From the NCBI GenBank assembly GCA_902773055.1, contig CACYCZ010000017.1, positions 1 to 45,721 of the forward strand: DNA of 45,721 nt. The letters run 5' to 3'. Below are positions 41,743 to 45,721 of this stretch, piece after piece. Source of the DNA: an uncultured Bacteroidales bacterium (GTDB taxonomy: Bacteria; Bacteroidota; Bacteroidia; Bacteroidales; Bacteroidaceae). The position numbers were made by a program, and so were the translations under genes. The notes under the pieces were generated by a model. It had not been told where the DNA came from, made no database searches, and saw only the letters and a list, made by a program, of their open reading frames with translations. How positions within the stretch are numbered: the first letter of the stretch is position 1; every line of letters begins with the position of its first letter.

Positions 41743-42660
41743 TTATTTAGGCTGCATAGTCAGTTTCAGGGACACCTCGTAGAGTGTGCCGCTGGAGTTC
41801 TGCTCAATGTTGCCGGTGAGGCTCAGCACGCTGATTCCTGTGCCCTTGTCTACAGTGATGGTGGCAGTACCGTTTTCAAATACGGTGTTGTTCATCAGTA
41901 TCTCGTCATTCCATTCATAGGTGAATGTGCCGGCCGGCTTGTCCCATCTCCAGGTGCCTACATAGTCCTGATACTTGAACTTGATGATGAATGTGCCATA
42001 GGGGTCAAATGTGACGCTCTCTATGCTTTCCTTCTCTCCAAGTTCCTGACGGATGTCAATGTTTCTCGGGTCGGCATACAGCCATTCAGCCATTTCCTTG
42101 AGGTTGGCTCCCATGAATTGGGTACCGATGGCCGGTTTCTGGGTCCTGTCTTCCTTGTACTCTACGTATCTGAATTGTGTCCTCACTATGGTCCATGTGC
42201 GGCAGATGCTCTTGCTCAGGTCATCTGTGGCAAAGGCAGATACCTCCTTGGCTGTATAGGTCTCGGTCTCTCCGTCTTCAGGTGCTACGGTCACGGATAT
42301 TGTGCTGCCTGACTTGCTGACACTGATGCTGCCAAATGTCGGTATGTTGTAGGTGCCGTCCTTGTATGTGTACTCTTTTACCAGATAGGTCTCCGTCGGT
42401 AAATAGCCCTTGGGCATCATCTCGGTCCTCTTGAATGTCAGGACAGCTGTGCCTTCGGTGGCTGTCTTGGGGGTTGCCTTGAATGAAGACAGGTGGATTC
42501 CGCCGTCTATGGGTATGGAAAGTTCCAGTGAGGTGGCTCCTGCGAGCGTACTGGTATCAGGCAGTTTGGTGCCGCCGTTGTCGTCGTTGTCACTGCTGCA
42601 CGCAGTAAAGCCTATTGCGCTGATGGCTAAGGCTACGATGCATAAAAGATGTTTTTTCAT
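41743..42660 (-). CDS. Lipoprotein of unknown function
   Basis: This 305-residue lipoprotein has the lipobox FTAC (Cys21) followed by SSDNDD, an acidic stretch of the kind that directs lipoproteins to the cell surface in Bacteroidota. The mature protein is beta-rich (about residues 45-305) and I see no catalytic motif. Blocks such as KSICRTWTIVRTQFRYV and YVGTWRWDKPAGTFTYEW suggest one or two lipocalin-like barrels, but the family is not recognised. It lies downstream of the beta-barrel gene on the same strand (34-bp gap), so the pair may form an outer-membrane/surface complex. Confidence 0.7.
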   Translation of the reverse strand: MKKHLLCIVALAISAIGFTACSSDNDDNGGTKLPDTSTLAGATSLELSIPIDGGIHLSSFKATPKTATEGTAVLTFKRTEMMPKGYLPTETYLVKEYTYKDGTYNIPTFGSISVSKSGSTISVTVAPEDGETETYTAKEVSAFATDDLSKSICRTWTIVRTQFRYVEYKEDRTQKPAIGTQFMGANLKEMAEWLYADPRNIDIRQELGEKESIESVTFDPYGTFIIKFKYQDYVGTWRWDKPAGTFTYEWNDEILMNNTVFENGTATITVDKGTGISVLSLTGNIEQNSSGTLYEVSLKLTMQPK

Positions 42661-42694
42661 AATAGTGTATGTTTTTAGTGGTTTTGGCTGATAC

Positions 42695-43507
42695 TTAGAA
42701 GATACGGAAGCCTAAGCGTACCTGCAGGACAGGATATGCAAAGATGCCGTTGCAGATTTTGACGAGGTTGTAGCCGTCCTTGTCCTTGTGCTTGACCAGG
42801 TTGCCGTTGGTGTCATACCAGTCGTCAAAGTCGGCTTTCTTGAATTCCACCCACTTGTTGCTCAGACCGGTAATGTCGTACTGGTACATTTCAACTTTAG
42901 GCTTTCCCCAGATTTGCAGACCCAGGTCAAAATTCACTGTCAGGCGTGAGCTGGGCACAACCCTGCCGAAACCTATGCCGAGGTAGGGCTTGAAACCTGC
43001 TACCTTGACGCGACCCTTGACGTTGCCGCCATTATCGGTTGAAAACATGTGCTCTGGATTGTTGGAAATCTGAATCTGGGCTGTTCCCCATTCGCTGGGG
43101 TCGATACCGGCCAGCGGAGCATCGTTGTATATTTTAGCAAATTCGGAACTTCCTATGTATGCACCGGCGGTGAAGTGGAATGAGCTCTTCTTAAATGGAT
43201 AGGCGTCAAAGAGGAGCTTGAAGTCGCCTTTGTTCAGTTTGATGGCTACATCGGCTGTGTACTTGTTGCCGTTGCGGGTGTAGTCTATGTCGGCCTTGAA
43301 TTTGAATTTGGGCATGATGGCATATCCGGCACGCACCTGGACATAGTTGCCTATGGGGGCGGCAACGTCAATGCTGGGCAGGCCCTCGGTACCTACTGAG
43401 ACACCGACACTCAGATGATTGAATAGGTTGTTGTCATTCTGGGCATGTGTTATGCCGCTTGATACCAGTAACAAAGCTGATACTGCAAGTTGAACAATTT
43501 TTTTCAT
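42695..43507 (-). CDS. Outer-membrane beta-barrel-like protein
   Basis: This 270-residue exported protein has a signal peptide ending near THAQ. The mature sequence alternates polar and hydrophobic residues in strands (YVQVRAGYAIMPKFKFKADI, FHFTAGAYIGSS, LTVNFDLGLQIWG) and ends VLQVRLGFRIF, with the terminal aromatic residue that marks barrel proteins for the BAM machinery. I do not recognise the family; it may be a small porin-like or structural barrel. The lipoprotein gene follows directly. A weak -7-like TTACTTTG lies on the minus strand at 43580-43587. Confidence 0.7.
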   Translation of the reverse strand: MKKIVQLAVSALLLVSSGITHAQNDNNLFNHLSVGVSVGTEGLPSIDVAAPIGNYVQVRAGYAIMPKFKFKADIDYTRNGNKYTADVAIKLNKGDFKLLFDAYPFKKSSFHFTAGAYIGSSEFAKIYNDAPLAGIDPSEWGTAQIQISNNPEHMFSTDNGGNVKGRVKVAGFKPYLGIGFGRVVPSSRLTVNFDLGLQIWGKPKVEMYQYDITGLSNKWVEFKKADFDDWYDTNGNLVKHKDKDGYNLVKICNGIFAYPVLQVRLGFRIF

Positions 43508-43681
43508 AAGCTTTTTATTTAGTTGGTTTAGAGTTCCAGTCTTGGATGTCGGTCAGGATGTCTTGAACCTTTCCGATGACAAAGTAACGAAAAATAATTT
43601 GAATAAACGTTGTTTTTTGTTAACTATTTGTAAAAAAAAAGATTCAGCCCACTTCAGATGCCTGCAAAGCAATTCTTTAGC

Positions 43682-43689
43682 TACCTTTG
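43682..43689 (+). promoter_or_regulatory. -7 element for the GH20 gene
   Basis: TACCTTTG matches TAnnTTTG exactly, 72 bp before the chosen start. The TTG that could open the longer frame lies inside this element, which argues for the downstream ATG. Confidence 0.55.
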
Positions 43690-43761
43690 TATGACCAATG
43701 CGGGCTTGTTCCCCCATGGGGCGAGGGCAGAATGGTGAAGACTGAATATAAACTACAGATA

Positions 43762-45393
43762 ATGAAACATTTATTTTTAATTTTTATGGCAATGGTGAGT
43801 GTTGCTGTCAGCTATGCTGAAATCAATATCATGCCGTTGCCTTCCAGTGTGAAGGCAACAGGCGGTACTTATGTGTTGCGCAACGGTGCAACGGTGGTCT
43901 ACAACAACAGACAGCTGCGCCCGGCTGCCGGCTACCTGCTTGAGAAACTGGCTCCTGCCACGGGCTACAACTTCAGGCTTGCCAAGGGCACCCGGGGCGA
44001 TATCAGGCTCGTATTGTCCCGGCAGCGGAATCCTGCAGACGAAAGCTACAGCCTGACGGTTACGACTGAGGGCATCGTCATCAGTTCGGCATCCTATAAG
44101 GGTATTGTCCACGGCATATCTTCCCTGCGCCAGCTGCTGCCCCACGAGATAGAGTCGACGTATGCGGTGGCCGGCATGACATGGGCGGTGCCGACTGTGG
44201 AGATTGAGGACAGGCCGGCTTACGAGTGGCGCGGCATGATGCTTGACCCCGTGCGCCATTTCTACAGCGTGGAGGAGACCAAGCGTTTCCTGGACCATAT
44301 GGCACTCTATAAGTTTTCCAAGTTCCACTGGCATCTTATTGACAGTCAGGCATGGCGCATAGAGATAAAGAAATATCCTCTCCTGACCGAAAAGGGCGCA
44401 TGGCGCGACCCTGAGAGCGAACATATCGACAAGGCATGTGAGAAGGAGGCCCGTGAAACAGGCGATCGGGCCATGGCCTTGCCCGAGGCATACTGCCGGA
44501 CGGTTGACGGCAAACGCCTCTATGGCGGCTATTACAGTCAGGAGGATATCAGGGATATCGTGGCCTATGCTGCCGTGAGAGGCATTGACGTTGTTCCTGA
44601 ACTGGATATGCCCGGACATAATCACATGGCGACAAGATGCTATCCCTGGCTGGGCTGTGCCCACGATGGTACCGACCCCCTATGCATAGGTAATGACTCT
44701 ACCATGAAGTTCTGCAAGAATGTCTATAAGGAAGTCTTCAAACTGTTTCCCTACGGCTATGCCGAGATAGGCGGCGACGAGGTGAAGCGCTCCAAGTGGG
44801 AATCCTGCCCGCTCTGCCGGGAGCGTGTCAGGAAGGAAGGGCTGAAAGATATGGCGGAGCTGCAGTCCTGGTTTACCCGTGAGATGGAGAAATTCTTCAA
44901 CAAGCACGGGCGCCGGCTTATCGGATGGGATGAAATACTTGAAGGGGGCGTGTCGCCGACAGCCACGGTCAACTGGTGGCAGGGATACCACAAGGACGTG
45001 GTGCAGAAGGCTACCGACGGGGGCAATGAAGTAATATGCTGCCCTACGACTTTCTGCTATTTTGATTATGCTCAGGACAGTACGACAATCCGCAATCTTT
45101 ATACCAATGGCATCGTCCCCCGGAATCTGACACCCTCGCAGAAACGGCTGGTCAAGGGTATGCAGGCCAATATATGGTGTGAATACATTCCCTCTGAGGC
45201 AAGGATGCAGTATATGGTCTTTCCCCGTATGTTGGCATTGGCCGAAAAGGCATGGACGGCTGACATCATGCAGAATTGGGACAGTTTCTCAGTGAGACTG
45301 TCAGGTCAGACCAGACGCCTTGATGCCATGAAAATAAACTATCGTCCTCTGGATGCCGGTTATACCCGTGGATTCAATATGTGGAATAAGTAG
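43762..45393 (+). CDS. Beta-N-acetylhexosaminidase (GH20)
   Basis: This 543-residue exported enzyme starts at the ATG at 43762 (MKHLFLIFMAMVSVAVSYAE); the frame is open back to a TTG at 43687, inside the -7 promoter element, so the longer form is rejected. An N-terminal GH20b domain (about residues 20-145) precedes the TIM barrel: YEWRGMMLDPVRHF, FHWHLIDSQAWRIEI, VVPELDMPGHN and YAEIGGDEVKRSKW with the catalytic pair Asp339-Glu340. It releases terminal GlcNAc or GalNAc from glycans, glycoproteins or peptidoglycan fragments, consistent with the salvage cluster before it. It stands alone on the plus strand. Confidence 0.93.
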   Translation: MKHLFLIFMAMVSVAVSYAEINIMPLPSSVKATGGTYVLRNGATVVYNNRQLRPAAGYLLEKLAPATGYNFRLAKGTRGDIRLVLSRQRNPADESYSLTVTTEGIVISSASYKGIVHGISSLRQLLPHEIESTYAVAGMTWAVPTVEIEDRPAYEWRGMMLDPVRHFYSVEETKRFLDHMALYKFSKFHWHLIDSQAWRIEIKKYPLLTEKGAWRDPESEHIDKACEKEARETGDRAMALPEAYCRTVDGKRLYGGYYSQEDIRDIVAYAAVRGIDVVPELDMPGHNHMATRCYPWLGCAHDGTDPLCIGNDSTMKFCKNVYKEVFKLFPYGYAEIGGDEVKRSKWESCPLCRERVRKEGLKDMAELQSWFTREMEKFFNKHGRRLIGWDEILEGGVSPTATVNWWQGYHKDVVQKATDGGNEVICCPTTFCYFDYAQDSTTIRNLYTNGIVPRNLTPSQKRLVKGMQANIWCEYIPSEARMQYMVFPRMLALAEKAWTADIMQNWDSFSVRLSGQTRRLDAMKINYRPLDAGYTRGFNMWNK

Positions 45394-45430
45394 CCCGTTG
45401 GAGATTGCGTAAAAGCAATACAAGTTATAA

Positions 45431-45447
45431 GGCAGGATACTCCTGCC
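45431..45447 (+). terminator. Small hairpin downstream of the GH20 gene
   Basis: GGCAGGA and TCCTGCC form a 7-bp stem with a TAC loop, just before the stronger terminator at 45456. It may assist 3'-end formation. Confidence 0.5.
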
Positions 45448-45455
45448 GCTTTGGG

Positions 45456-45484
45456 AATCCCTTCTGTCAGAAGGGATTTTTCTT
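45456..45484 (+). terminator. Terminator of the GH20 gene
   Basis: AATCCCTTCT (45456-45465) pairs with AGAAGGGATT (45469-45478) around a short GTC loop, followed by a T-rich run. Confidence 0.8.
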
Positions 45485-45636
45485 TACTGAATACGATGGG
45501 AAGTCCCTCTGTGGATAAGCCTGAATATATAAATATGAGCCGCATCCGTACAAGGGTATACACCCCTGTCTTTATCCCTGTTTCATCCATGGGTCGATGG
45601 CGGTCAGGCGGCATGGCGTGGGAGGTGTGTCGTTAT
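45485..45636. other. Intergenic region after the GH20 gene, nothing recognised
   Basis: No gene or known element is seen between the GH20 terminator and the repeat at the window end. Open frames of 71 and 84 codons cross this region without family resemblance. Confidence 0.5.
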
Positions 45637-45721
45637 CCCCTGGGCATCTATGTTCAGCGACGGTGAATGTATGTTTCCCGTCGCTGAACGTATGTTTCGC
45701 ATCGGTGAACATACATTCACC
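45637..45721 (+). repeat. 21-bp-period tandem repeat, second copy (4 units, cut by window end)
   Basis: Units start at 45637, 45658, 45679 and 45700 with an exact 21-bp period and the same core as the copy at 30278. The outer parts pair: GGTGAATGTATGTT (45662-45675) and AACATACATTCACC (45708-45721) are exact reverse complements, giving a 14-bp stem over about 32 nt of loop. More units may follow beyond the window. Confidence 0.8.

Noticed and set aside
43687-43761. Longer N-terminus for the GH20 protein starting at TTG
   Set aside because: The TTG lies in the TACCTTTG promoter element and the extension masks a clear signal peptide beginning at the ATG at 43762.

Overview
The window looks like a chromosomal segment of a Bacteroidales bacterium, most likely Prevotellaceae (Prevotella, Segatella or Paraprevotella; the genus is an inference). 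The reasons are promoters of the Bacteroidota type (TTTG, about 19-20 bp, TAnnTTTG; the clearest lie before the tRNA gene and the fimbrillin-like gene), few Shine-Dalgarno sequences, many lipoproteins and secreted glycosidases, a Prevotella-like C-terminal tail on one secreted protein, and several gene families typical of gut Bacteroidales.

Layout. 1-616: end of a PAP2-type acid phosphatase, then a deletion scar in which the first codons of a CapE/FnlA-type dehydratase are joined to the last 78 codons of a CapG/FnlC-type epimerase, the remains of a UDP-L-FucNAc (surface polysaccharide) module. 667-2409: nadE and a fimbrillin-like lipoprotein. 2544-8992 (minus): manA, galE, a sugar nucleotidyltransferase, a WbuC-type cupin, pflA and pflB. 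9824-14135 (plus): secreted GDPD phosphodiesterase, a clan GH-A (GH39-like) glycosidase and an FAD-dependent oxidoreductase. 14226-19661 (minus): a five-gene 3-keto-glycoside operon (two Gfo/Idh/MocA oxidoreductases, two DUF1080 proteins, one TIM-barrel isomerase). 20429-22472: a DUF554 membrane protein and an AGCS amino-acid:cation symporter. 22611-22684: a tRNA with CAT anticodon. 23019-25097: a secreted UGSC-like fusion protein of unknown function. 25167-30017 (minus): proline biosynthesis proC, an acyl-CoA synthetase, proB and proA. 30628-41654 (plus): a six-gene cluster for peptidoglycan-fragment and glycan salvage (metallophosphatase/beta-propeller, amidase-like protein, MurT/NagX-like membrane protein, MurQ, serine hydrolase-SGNH fusion, GH78). 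41743-43507 (minus): a lipoprotein and a beta-barrel protein. 43762-45393: a GH20 hexosaminidase.

How it fits together. Much of the window handles sugars: sugar-nucleotide precursors (manA, galE, nucleotidyltransferase), oxidative glycoside cleavage (14-20 kb), and recovery of MurNAc/GlcNAc and rhamnose-containing material (30-45 kb), with mixed-acid fermentation (pflAB) as the energy side.

Most unusual are: (1) two colinear copies, about 10.6 kb apart, of an intergenic element with three copies of the palindrome GCAGGCCTGC at an exact 22-bp period; (2) two copies of a separate 21-bp-period repeat; (3) the capE/capG deletion scar; (4) the secreted UGSC-like fusion; (5) a perfect inverted repeat lying over the promoter of the 3-keto-glycoside operon; (6) a tRNA whose 54/58 T-loop pair is swapped. 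All family names come from reading motifs; no database search was run.
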